This document shows positions 17,345 through 52,986 of a stretch of 64,000 nt of DNA, one piece after another. The notes beneath the pieces are model-generated. The model was not told the origin of the DNA. It was given only the letters and a program-made list of their open reading frames with translations, and ran no database searches. Source of the DNA: Chitinophaga rhizophila (lineage in GTDB: Bacteria > Bacteroidota > Bacteroidia > Chitinophagales > Chitinophagaceae); the NCBI RefSeq assembly GCF_019492185.1, contig NZ_JAICCF010000007.1, positions 1-64,000 on the forward strand, given 5' to 3'. The first letter of the stretch is position 1, and each line of letters starts with the position of its first letter. A program made the position numbers and the translations under genes.

Positions 17345-17359
17345 CATCACTGTTGCAAA
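17341..17359 (-). promoter_or_regulatory. Zur/Fur-like operator in the CobW promoter
   Basis: On the minus strand TTTGCAACAGTGATGCAAA: 9-bp arms around a central G with one mismatched pair. Sequence and symmetry resemble Fur-family (Zur) sites; the assignment to Zur is inferred from the downstream COG0523 gene. It overlaps the -7 box at 17356-17363, so a bound repressor would block initiation. Confidence 0.6.
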
Positions 17360-17386
17360 TGTAGAGTTTTTATTGATAAAACCAAA
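17356..17386 (-). promoter_or_regulatory. Complete Bacteroidetes-type promoter of the CobW gene
   Basis: Minus strand: TTTG (17383-17386), exactly 19 bp spacer, TACATTTG (17356-17363). This is an exact fit to the Bacteroidetes housekeeping consensus TTTG-N19-TAnnTTTG. The predicted transcript start is near 17350, about 90 nt before the ATG. Confidence 0.75.
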
Positions 17387-17481
17387 TCAGAAAATGAATT
17401 TGCTATCCTCGGTAAAAATTCGTAAATTCTAGTGTCAACTTTATCTGAAAGCAGGATTGTTAACTATTAAAAAACGAACTT

Positions 17482-18939
17482 ATGAAAGCCGCTTATTTAG
17501 CTATTGTGGGAATGGTGTTCGTACTACTCATTTCCTGCGTAAAAACTGATTCCAGCTATGTTATACCACCGACGCAGCAAGCGCCGGATACGCTCATTTC
17601 CAAATCGGTGATTAATGCATTTGTGCAACAGCAACTGGCGGCGCACGGTTATTTTGATTGGAAGATGGCAAGTGATACAATGGTATGGAGCGCCCTGCTG
17701 CATGGAGATAATATACTGTCTGTAGGTTATGAAGCGGGCAGCAGCGCCGGTGAAATACTACAGCTGATACCACAGAAGGCTGCGACAGCCAGTGTAATGC
17801 GGACAGCCACCGGCGATAAGCTACGTTTTCTACAGTTACGTGTGAGCGACTATGCTACAGTTAAAGCCTTACGTGCGTCAGACAGGGTCCGGTATGCGGA
17901 ACCGGTGGGTTATGGCGCTTATATGAGAGAAGCGACGGACAAGGATGCTACTGCTGCTTCAGACATCCTCGCATCCGGATGCGGGTATAATAATGCGAAG
18001 TCGGACCTGGTAGCAGGTACAGATTATACCCTTATCTCGCCCGGAGCGAAGCTATCCTGGAACTATGGATTTCACCGGATAGAACAAGCCTGGCAGCGAT
18101 CTACCGGACAGCGTGTCAAGGTGATGATTATTGATACCGGTGTGAGTCCGCAGCAGGAGAATCTGGGCACTACTTTTAACCAGGGTTTGTCTACCGGCAG
18201 GACTATACAAAAGCTGGGCACCTTTAACGGTAGTCCGGATGACCTTTGCGGGCATGGCACCAGTATGGCAGGGGTATTGGCAGGGCCAAGAGGAACGGAC
18301 GGTAATACTGTCGGCATAGCGTACAATTGCGATCTGACCATCGTCCATGCAGCAGAGAATGTAGTATTGCTATCTACCGCAGCGATTAATGGTGTAACCG
18401 GTGCTTATGTCCAGGGTGCAGACGATCCTGCAATAAAGATCATCAGCATGAGTATGGGAACGATTTTCAGTTCCGGCCAGGTCAAGGATGCACTGGCATA
18501 TGCTTATGGGAAACAGAAACTGATGTTTTGCGCTGCGGGTACGTCCACTTCTTTCTTCGCGGGATTTGTAGGTGTGATCTTCCCCGCTAATCAGCCACAG
18601 GTTGTCGCAGTTACCGGCATAAAAGACAACCTGAGAGACAGGTGCGACAATTGTCATACCGGCAGCAAGGTTGATTTTGCCTTTGTTATGCAGAAGACTG
18701 CCACTGGCAGAAATCCGCTTACTATACCGATGACAGGAGACGCGCCTTCCACAGTAGGCGGGTCGTCTGTTGCAACAGCCAGTTGTGCCGCTATAGCAGC
18801 GCTGGTATGGAGCAAATATCCGGCATATCCGCGGGATAGTATCCTTGCCAGGATGGTAAGAGCTTCGGGCAACGCCAGTAACAGGAGCAGTAAATTCGGA
18901 TGGGGCCTGGTCAATGCGGAGGCAGCAGTAGGATATTGA
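17482..18939 (+). CDS. Subtilisin-like (S8) serine protease, lipoprotein
   Basis: 485 aa. Lipoprotein signal with lipobox LISC (Cys19), so membrane-anchored outside the cytoplasm. Residues about 20-190 form a pro-region-like N-terminal part. The peptidase S8 triad is Asp218 ('VMIIDTGVSP'), His258 ('CGHGTSMAG') and Ser429 ('GGSSVATAS'). The stretch 'CDNCHTGSKVDFA' contains a CxxCH-like motif, but no other cytochrome features. The gene ends one base before the convergent LytTR regulator gene. The substrate is unknown; it could process surface proteins. Its upstream region is shared with the CobW promoter. Confidence 0.9.
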   Translation: MKAAYLAIVGMVFVLLISCVKTDSSYVIPPTQQAPDTLISKSVINAFVQQQLAAHGYFDWKMASDTMVWSALLHGDNILSVGYEAGSSAGEILQLIPQKAATASVMRTATGDKLRFLQLRVSDYATVKALRASDRVRYAEPVGYGAYMREATDKDATAASDILASGCGYNNAKSDLVAGTDYTLISPGAKLSWNYGFHRIEQAWQRSTGQRVKVMIIDTGVSPQQENLGTTFNQGLSTGRTIQKLGTFNGSPDDLCGHGTSMAGVLAGPRGTDGNTVGIAYNCDLTIVHAAENVVLLSTAAINGVTGAYVQGADDPAIKIISMSMGTIFSSGQVKDALAYAYGKQKLMFCAAGTSTSFFAGFVGVIFPANQPQVVAVTGIKDNLRDRCDNCHTGSKVDFAFVMQKTATGRNPLTIPMTGDAPSTVGGSSVATASCAAIAALVWSKYPAYPRDSILARMVRASGNASNRSSKFGWGLVNAEAAVGY

Positions 18940-19647
18940 TTATCTTTTGAGTATCCTGTTCTGCAGGATTTTCTGCATAATCTCTTCCTTCTGATAGCGG
19001 GAAACAGGTACCTGATATCCACCCAGGATCAGCATATTCCCCTCGATGGCATCGATACGGTCTATAGCCACAATATAGGATTTATGTGGTTGCAGGAACT
19101 GATCTGCCGGCAGGTGTTCCTGTAGCATCTTAAGAGTGAGGTGCGTCATCAGCTTCTTCTGCCGGGTGTGGACCGTTACGTAATTCTCCATTCCTTCAAC
19201 GAACAGGATATCGGAGATGACGACCTTTTCCAGTTTGCTGTCTACTTTAATAAAGAAGTATTCCGGACGGGGTTTGGCCTGCTTCTGCAGGGTGAAATAA
19301 TCATATGCTTTATTAGCGGCTTTAAGAAAGCGTTCAAAAGATATTGGCTTTAGGAGATAGTCGAGCACTTCCAGTTCATATCCCTGCATCGCATACTTCT
19401 CATAAGCTGTGGTGAAAATGACCTTCGGCGGAGTAGTCAGCGTTTTTAGCAGTTCTATCCCTGAAAGGTAAGGCATTTCAATATCGAGGAACAGCAAATC
19501 CACCTGCTCCTTCCTAAGGAAGGCATTTAATTCGACAGCGCTCTCGCAAACACCTGCGACTTCCAGGAAATCGATCTGGCCGATATATCCCTGCAAGCCT
19601 TTTCGTGCATAGGGCTCATCATCTGTGATGACGCATCTGATCTTCAT
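18940..19647 (-). CDS. LytTR-family response regulator
   Basis: 235 aa. An N-terminal receiver domain has acidic pair Asp9-Asp10, phospho-acceptor Asp55 ('LFLDIEMPYLSG') and the signalling Thr/Lys ('FTTAYEKYA', 'YLLKPISFERFLKA'). The C-terminal LytTR DNA-binding domain (about 130-235) has 'LFVEGMENYVTVHT' and 'FLQPHKSYIVAIDRI'. It overlaps the 3' end of the upstream kinase gene by 29 bp, a strong sign of translational coupling and of a cognate pair. Targets are unknown. Confidence 0.95.
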   Translation of the reverse strand: MKIRCVITDDEPYARKGLQGYIGQIDFLEVAGVCESAVELNAFLRKEQVDLLFLDIEMPYLSGIELLKTLTTPPKVIFTTAYEKYAMQGYELEVLDYLLKPISFERFLKAANKAYDYFTLQKQAKPRPEYFFIKVDSKLEKVVISDILFVEGMENYVTVHTRQKKLMTHLTLKMLQEHLPADQFLQPHKSYIVAIDRIDAIEGNMLILGGYQVPVSRYQKEEIMQKILQNRILKR

Positions 19648-20713
19648 CTGCTGTTGTTGTGACGTTTGGGTAAGTAACCAGTTCCGGCTGGATAGTTATT
19701 GCGGCATTAAAAGTACGGTCTGTTCTGTTGATATCAAAGGTATGTTTTCCCGGATATAAGAGTTGAAGTCTGCGACGTAGATTCTCCAAACCAATTCCAC
19801 CGGCCCGCGCCGGCATGCTGATAGCAGGAATGGCATTCTCTACCCGGAAGCGGATTATATCGCCATCCAATGATGCTGTGATCCTGATCCAGTACTCCCC
19901 TCCTACGTATTTAAACGCATTTTCCACCAGTGGAAAGAGCAGCAAGGGGTAGACTTCCTGGTCGTACAGGGCATGATCAAACGCTACGTGGAGCACCAGT
20001 TTATCTGACGCCCTGACCTTCTGCAGATTGATGAAACTGTGCAGGTATTGAATCTCGTGCCGGATAGCCACCGTCTGCTGCTGATCATACAATTGGTAAC
20101 GCAGTAATTCTGAGAATTGCTCAACACTTTTCTTTGCGGCGCGTACATCCTCGTCCATCTGAAAGTAAATAGTATTTAACGCGTTAAAGATAAAGTGTGG
20201 ATGCAGTTGTGATTTAAGGAACTTCAGTTCTGCCTGTAACTGGTCATTCATCACTTCCTGCAATTTCATTTTATTATTGACATACGCCTGCAGGTACTTG
20301 TTGCTGCGGCTGATGCCATAGTAGATCAGAGAATACAGCAATGGTATAATGTTAATATCAGCGGCATCATACCATTGCAGGCCGTCATCTGTCAGCGCGG
20401 CCCAGGGCGTATAGGTTACGTTCTGAAAGAGGATGGTTACCAGGGCAATGATACCGGCTTCCTTCCATACCCGCTTACTGTGCATCGGATCATTGCCCCA
20501 GCGCTTGTCGAAGTAAACGTACAGGCGGTGATGAATACCTAACAACAGATAGCCGGATAGCGCCGAAAGGGAGAGCTCGGCAATATTCATCAGCAGGGGT
20601 CTTTCCCAGAACTTCATACCTGTGACGGTATCGAGCAGCAGCCGGATACTCAGGTAGTTGATCAGGCCATACAGGCCGGGAAATATATATCTGCGGAAAT
20701 TGTTCATGCGCAT
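19619..20713 (-). CDS. LytS/YehU-type sensor histidine kinase
   Basis: 364 aa. Several hydrophobic segments in residues 10-135 form the membrane sensor. A linker helix leads to the His_kinase signature 'SQLHPHFIFNALNTIYF' (phospho-His probably His173) and an ATPase domain with 'LVENAFKYV' and 'GIGLENLRRRL'. This family pairs with LytTR regulators, as here. It lies 11 bp downstream of the acyltransferase gene. Confidence 0.93.
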   Translation of the reverse strand: MRMNNFRRYIFPGLYGLINYLSIRLLLDTVTGMKFWERPLLMNIAELSLSALSGYLLLGIHHRLYVYFDKRWGNDPMHSKRVWKEAGIIALVTILFQNVTYTPWAALTDDGLQWYDAADINIIPLLYSLIYYGISRSNKYLQAYVNNKMKLQEVMNDQLQAELKFLKSQLHPHFIFNALNTIYFQMDEDVRAAKKSVEQFSELLRYQLYDQQQTVAIRHEIQYLHSFINLQKVRASDKLVLHVAFDHALYDQEVYPLLLFPLVENAFKYVGGEYWIRITASLDGDIIRFRVENAIPAISMPARAGGIGLENLRRRLQLLYPGKHTFDINRTDRTFNAAITIQPELVTYPNVTTTADEDQMRHHR

Positions 20714-20724
20714 GATTTAATGTA

Positions 20725-21942
20725 TCAGGACACCGGCAATGACATCTGTTCCTGCCGGATAACTGATTGTTTGCTCTTAGCAGGTGGTGTACCGGCAGAT
20801 TTCATTCCAAAAAGAAAACGGCAGACGTTATACGGACGGATCAGTAAGTGATAAATGCTCATAGATACGACAAAGGCAGTCATCAGGATGAACACGTACT
20901 TGGTGGCGATGGTGTCTGTTGTTTTCACAACATAGAAAGCCAGTATCACGATAACAGTCTGGTGCAAGATATAAAAAGGATAAACAGCCTGATTGAGATA
21001 ATGCAGTGATGCATGCGGCTTATTAAGGTATTTTTTACCGTAACCGATGGCCGTTAGCACCCATGCCCATCCGCAGAGCGCCTTTAATGCAATAAAGCCA
21101 TAGGTACGGGGATCTGATTGCCAGTTGGCGAGTACATCCCAGGGATGGATATCATTCCAGCGAACGTAATTAACAGATAGAATAGACAGAAAGGCTATGA
21201 GAAAAGCAAAACGGCGGTTCCGTTCCAGGCTATCCATCAGTGCCGGTTGAGCAATACAGACAAATCCTGGTATCAGGAAACAGAGCCAATAGAAAAAACA
21301 GCACCCGTCATGGATCAGGTCATTGGTTTCCGGGAAATGCACAGCCAGTGCACCGTAGAGCAGTATACCGGGTAAGGTCAGCAGGAAAACGCGTTTCCCT
21401 TGTGCAAGCCATAACAAACTATTACGGAAGGAAGCAGCTTTAGGGGAGATGATCCAGACGAAAAGGGGCGCACAGAGAATGTCGTATATCAGCAGATAGG
21501 CAACAAACCAGAGATGATGCCAGCTCAGATTACCCTGCGGATATGGGCCGGTACTGAACATGCCTGAGTAGAACTGCCAGAAATTACCGGTGAAACCCTG
21601 GTTAACACGTTCAAGATAGACCTGCGGGGGTACAATGATCAGTATAGCCAGAATAAGGGGTGTCAGCAACCTCCTCACACGAAGGCCGATAAAGCTGCCT
21701 CCTGATCTGTTCAGCAGCATATAGTAGCTGACAGTGCCTGAGATGAAGAATAAGAGCGGCATACGGAACAGGTGCATAAAAGAGACCAGTTCCAGGAAAA
21801 TATTGCTGGTATCTTTATTCCGGATATGCCAGTCCAGCTCTGCGCCGAAGGGCATAGCGGAATGAAAGACCAGTACGCCGAAGATGGCCAGGATCCGTAG
21901 CCAGTCGAGATATGTCTGACGAGAGGAAGGCGATGTTTGCAT
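20725..21942 (-). CDS. Acyltransferase-3 family integral membrane protein
   Basis: 405 aa. About ten transmembrane helices. The N-terminal 'YLDWLRILAIFGVLVFHSAM' carries the R/H motif of the family, followed by 'RMPLLFFISGTVSYY'. Such enzymes transfer acetyl or other acyl groups to extracytoplasmic sugars, peptidoglycan, lipids or antibiotics. First gene of an operon with the LytS-type kinase and LytTR regulator, suggesting that envelope modification is tied to that two-component system. The acceptor is unknown. Confidence 0.9.
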   Translation of the reverse strand: MQTSPSSRQTYLDWLRILAIFGVLVFHSAMPFGAELDWHIRNKDTSNIFLELVSFMHLFRMPLLFFISGTVSYYMLLNRSGGSFIGLRVRRLLTPLILAILIIVPPQVYLERVNQGFTGNFWQFYSGMFSTGPYPQGNLSWHHLWFVAYLLIYDILCAPLFVWIISPKAASFRNSLLWLAQGKRVFLLTLPGILLYGALAVHFPETNDLIHDGCCFFYWLCFLIPGFVCIAQPALMDSLERNRRFAFLIAFLSILSVNYVRWNDIHPWDVLANWQSDPRTYGFIALKALCGWAWVLTAIGYGKKYLNKPHASLHYLNQAVYPFYILHQTVIVILAFYVVKTTDTIATKYVFILMTAFVVSMSIYHLLIRPYNVCRFLFGMKSAGTPPAKSKQSVIRQEQMSLPVS

Positions 21943-22029
21943 AGCAGGGTATTTTCTGCTAAAGTATAGTTGCTTCCGGGGGCGCTAAACAATCTTTGAC
22001 ATATGGCACAGATCTATGGATAAAAAGCA

Positions 22030-23445
22030 TTATTGCCGTCCGATAGCCGGGGAAATCCGTTGAAATATATAGATATCATCGTTTCCTCTTCTGTCAGAAC
22101 TGAAATAGCCTTTGTTGCCGGTGGCTTCTATCAGAACGCCGAAGTCATTACGATTACTGTTGAATGGAGCACCTTCGTTACGCGGAGCAGTAACAGGCCG
22201 GTAGGCAGTATCGAGCGCTACGCTGAAGATATCCAGTCCGCCGAGTCCCGGCCATTTGTCCGAAGAGAAATACAGCCGTCCGGCAGGATCTATATATGGG
22301 AACATTTCATTACCGCTGGTATTGACCTGCGGGCCGGCATTCATAGGCGTGCTCCAGGAATCACCCATTTTACGGCAGTAGTAGATATCCTTCCCCCCTG
22401 CCCCACCTGGCATATCGGAGGTAAAGAACAGGACTTGTCCGTCGGGGTGTAAAGCCGGCTGACCGACATTATAATCTTTGTTATTGTATGGAAAGTCCTG
22501 TTGTTTTATCCAGTCGCCCTGCCGCAATGTGTATGTCTGGAGTTTCAGTCTGCTGACATTTTCCTTTCCTTTGGACGGCTCATTATAGGTAACTATAATG
22601 GTATCCCATGTGCGGTTGAATGTAACGGGGCCTTCGTGATAACGTTTATTAAGTTTTGTATTGAATGGAGTAATCATTTCCCGGGAGAGCTGATTAGGTA
22701 CCGCAACGAAGGTAGCCTGCGGATTGACGGACACTTTTTTACTATCCCAGCTGCTTTCGGTGCGGCTGTCTACATTCCGGAGGTCTTTGGAGGCGTAGCT
22801 CAGCACCTGTTCCAGTTCTTTTGTACGAAGGCTGGCATCTTTTACCCTGGCGGTGTCGATAATACGGTAGAGGCTCAGGAAGTCGCCGCCTGTCCAGGCG
22901 TTTGTTTCGCGGAATAACTTATTACGTGGTCTGTCTGACACAAATACCAGTCCTGCACCATAGGTAACCGGGCAGAAATCAGCATAGCCGCTGTTGATAT
23001 TCAGCAAAGCAGTATACCAGTTCAGGGTATCAGCATATAGGGCAGCGAGGCCACTTTCATACAACCGGATGGTACTTTCGAGCTGCGGATCAGGTTTTAC
23101 GGACTGCACCCACCTGAATTGTTCGGCAGCTTCGTTGTACCTGTTATCCATAGCTAGTAGCTGGGCATACCGGTAACGATGAGCGGTATCCGCCGTATTG
23201 ATCGTCATGAGCCGGTTGTACCAGTGCAGCGCTTTACGGTATTGCTGTGTTTTATCGTAGCTATCTGCGAGATTAGCCACCGCCGTTGCTGTCAGAGAGT
23301 CCCGCTTTACGGCCTCCTCGTAATATGAGATGGCTTCCGCGTAGTGCATCGCAGCATATGCGCGTTCTGCGCTTTTCAACTGCGCAGATACACCGGAAGA
23401 TAAGACGCTAAGAAACAACACTGTCAGCAAACGCATATATCTCAT
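22030..23445 (-). CDS. TPR/PD40-repeat protein of the T9SS type (PorE-like, without OmpA domain)
   Basis: 471 aa. Signal peptide (cut near 'GVSAQ'), TPR repeats (about 25-140, 'AMHYAEAISYYEEAVKRD'), then WD40-like PD40 beta-propeller segments ('GAGLVFVSDRPRNK', 'DGQVLFFTSDMPGGAGGKDI', 'AGRLYFSSDKWPGLGGLDIF', 'KGYFSSDRRGNDDIYIF'). T9SS PorE-type proteins continue with a carboxypeptidase-regulatory domain and an OmpA peptidoglycan-binding domain; this one stops right after the propeller. It lies 11 bp after the PorP/SprF gene, so it belongs to the giant-adhesin operon. A role in export or anchoring of the giant protein is inferred. Confidence 0.85.
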   Translation of the reverse strand: MRYMRLLTVLFLSVLSSGVSAQLKSAERAYAAMHYAEAISYYEEAVKRDSLTATAVANLADSYDKTQQYRKALHWYNRLMTINTADTAHRYRYAQLLAMDNRYNEAAEQFRWVQSVKPDPQLESTIRLYESGLAALYADTLNWYTALLNINSGYADFCPVTYGAGLVFVSDRPRNKLFRETNAWTGGDFLSLYRIIDTARVKDASLRTKELEQVLSYASKDLRNVDSRTESSWDSKKVSVNPQATFVAVPNQLSREMITPFNTKLNKRYHEGPVTFNRTWDTIIVTYNEPSKGKENVSRLKLQTYTLRQGDWIKQQDFPYNNKDYNVGQPALHPDGQVLFFTSDMPGGAGGKDIYYCRKMGDSWSTPMNAGPQVNTSGNEMFPYIDPAGRLYFSSDKWPGLGGLDIFSVALDTAYRPVTAPRNEGAPFNSNRNDFGVLIEATGNKGYFSSDRRGNDDIYIFQRISPAIGRQ

Positions 23446-23456
23446 TCTGATGATTT

Positions 23457-24383
23457 TTAGAAGTAGCGCGGAGAAAGTACTTTACCTTTTTCCCAGCCAA
23501 ATTCGTAACGTAACATTATCTCGTGAGTACCCTGATTGAACTTGACCAGTTTAGAGATAGTGTGGTCATAGGCATACCCGAGCCGGAGCTGGTCATTAAT
23601 CTGGACTTCTGCCAGTCCGCAGATGGCATCGCCCGTGCGGTAGGACGCACCTACAGAGATCACATCCCGGATCCACAGGTTGGCATTGATGTCCCATTGT
23701 ACCGGGGCTCCTCTTACAGCCTTTACAAGCGTTGAAGGTTTAAGTTTAAGATCTTCATTCAGATCAAACACATATCCGGCGATGAAGAAGAAGTGCATAT
23801 ACTTCTTAGCGACGACGTCTGCGCGGTAGTATACAGCGTCCTTGCGCAGATAACTTTTCACGAGATTCGGAATGGAGAAGCCCGCATAAAACCTGTCGGA
23901 GCTATAATAGATCCCTGCGCCGAAACACGGCAACAGCACATTGATATTCTGGGCAAAAGCCTGGTCGTCATCATCGATAAGATCTACTTTGGTCAGATCA
24001 GCCCTGAAGTTGCTGATTCCACCTTGTAAGCCGATGGCCAGCGAGCCTTCATTCTCAAACCGGATGCGGTAAGCGTAGGTAGCATAGAAGCCGTTGGTAC
24101 GCATAATGCCTATCCTGTCATTAAACGCCTGGATACCCAGCCCTACTTTGTTATCGCGGGTAGCCATATCGAAGGCGAAAGTATATGTCTCAGGAGCGCC
24201 GTCGATACCTACCCACTGACGGCGGTAGAGTGCAGTAGCACTTAATACACCCCGGCTTCCCGCATAGGCCGGGTTCACCCCCATCATATTGAACATGTAT
24301 TGGGAGTACATCGCATCCTGTTGGGCACTGACATCAGCAGCGCCCAGGATGAGAATAGTTATTACAGCAATGATCTTCTTCAT
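23457..24383 (-). CDS. PorP/SprF-family outer-membrane protein of the type IX secretion system
   Basis: 308 aa. Signal peptide, then the family start 'QQDAMYSQYMFNMMGVNPAYAGSRG' split as 'QDAMYSQYMF' and 'NPAYAGSRG'; the remainder is a beta-barrel with 'LSATALYRRQWVGIDGAPET' and a C-terminal 'MLRYEFGW'. SprF in Flavobacterium johnsoniae is needed to export the giant adhesin SprB, which carries a type B sorting domain. Here the gene starts 2 bp after the stop of a giant type B cargo, so it is most likely its dedicated partner. Confidence 0.95.
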   Translation of the reverse strand: MKKIIAVITILILGAADVSAQQDAMYSQYMFNMMGVNPAYAGSRGVLSATALYRRQWVGIDGAPETYTFAFDMATRDNKVGLGIQAFNDRIGIMRTNGFYATYAYRIRFENEGSLAIGLQGGISNFRADLTKVDLIDDDDQAFAQNINVLLPCFGAGIYYSSDRFYAGFSIPNLVKSYLRKDAVYYRADVVAKKYMHFFFIAGYVFDLNEDLKLKPSTLVKAVRGAPVQWDINANLWIRDVISVGASYRTGDAICGLAEVQINDQLRLGYAYDHTISKLVKFNQGTHEIMLRYEFGWEKGKVLSPRYF

Positions 24384-24385
24384 AT

Positions 24386-52249
<27,864 letters not shown>

Positions 52250-52306
52250 AATAGAAATAGGTGATATATAACGTTTGGTTGTTCGGTAAAATCAAATGGC
52301 GTTATG

Positions 52307-52322
52307 GTACGATAAATCGTAC
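52307..52322. promoter_or_regulatory. Palindrome upstream of the giant gene
   Basis: GTACGATAAATCGTAC: 7-bp perfect arms around AA, about 60 bp before the start codon of the giant protein gene. Size and symmetry fit an operator for a dimeric regulator; the regulator is unknown. Confidence 0.4.
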
Positions 52323-52523
52323 GGCATAATCAATGGTAACTCTTAAGTGGAAGTGGGCTATGAAATAAAATAAGGCTTTTATAGGATAAATACTCCTGAT
52401 AAAAGAAAAACTCTTAGTGAAGGCTTTGGCTATGAATATGAATGGTTATGAAAAGAAAGAAGGTTTCAAAGGATCTACATACTACTGATTTCAACGACAT
52501 GACATCTTTCTCTATTAGCAATT

Positions 52524-52556
52524 CAAATATATGTTAAAAGAATCAAAAAAAGCAAA
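52524..52556 (-). promoter_or_regulatory. Candidate promoter of the giant-adhesin operon
   Basis: Minus strand TTTG (52553-52556), 21-bp spacer, TATATTTG (52524-52531). The -7 element is exact and the spacer is 2 bp longer than ideal. It implies a long 5' leader of about 270 nt that includes the palindrome. Confidence 0.4.
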
Positions 52557-52660
52557 TGGCATAATTTATCTTTTATTCTCAAATAATACTTTTTATTATC
52601 ATGATGAAAATAGTTTATGCCTAAAGGCCTTTAAGCGCTTCCGGCAGAGATTGTTTGTAA

Positions 52661-52711
52661 ACCGGGTCCTGGCTTGTAGTTGCCTGTAATGGCAATACGG
52701 GCTTACCCGGT
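52661..52711 (+). other. Segment with mutually exclusive hairpins (possible structured RNA)
   Basis: ACCGGGT (52661-52667) can pair with ACCCGGT (52705-52711), enclosing a TTGCC/GGCAA hairpin (52680-52695). Alternatively CGGG (52698-52701) pairs locally with CCCG (52706-52709), which destroys the outer stem. No known RNA family recognised. Strand is uncertain. Confidence 0.3.
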
Positions 52712-52827
52712 CTGACCACACCCACCCGTTTGCCCCTCCTGAGTATCTGAAGCATCCCTTATCTGTTATAGCCTTAAACAGGGTCTGCCTTTCACTCCTA
52801 CCCTTCACCAAGTCGTCACTTCGATAT

Positions 52828-52856
52828 CACTTCAATATCCCGGGGATATTGAAGTG
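52828..52856. terminator. Strong hairpin before the NtrC-type regulator
   Basis: CACTTCAATATCC / GGATATTGAAGTG, 13 perfect pairs around CGG, followed on the plus strand by CCCTTTT. It sits where no gene ends, so it may end an unannotated RNA or insulate the regulator. A direct repeat of CACTTCgATATCA precedes it. Confidence 0.5.
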
Positions 52857-52963
52857 CCCTTTTGATGCCCTATTGGTGTACCGATGATATAAGACATTAA
52901 CCGATATAAGACCCATTACCAGACGATTACAGTTAAATCGCAATAATTTGTAATTTCTATGCC

Positions 52964-52971
52964 TATTTTTG
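52964..52971 (+). promoter_or_regulatory. -7 element of the NtrC-type regulator
   Basis: TATTTTTG fits TAnnTTTG and ends 15 bp before the ATG at 52987, implying a very short leader. It overlaps a TTG codon at 52969, which therefore cannot be the true start. Confidence 0.5.
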
Positions 52972-52986
52972 CACCCAAATAATTTT

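Noticed and set aside
52599..52811. Minus-strand 70-codon frame in the giant-gene upstream region
   Set aside because: Covers the hairpin-forming segment; rich in Arg/Lys/Cys without pattern, and has no family resemblance.
52969..52986. TTG start for the NtrC-type regulator
   Set aside because: The codon is part of the TATTTTTG promoter element; the ATG at 52987 begins a normal receiver domain.
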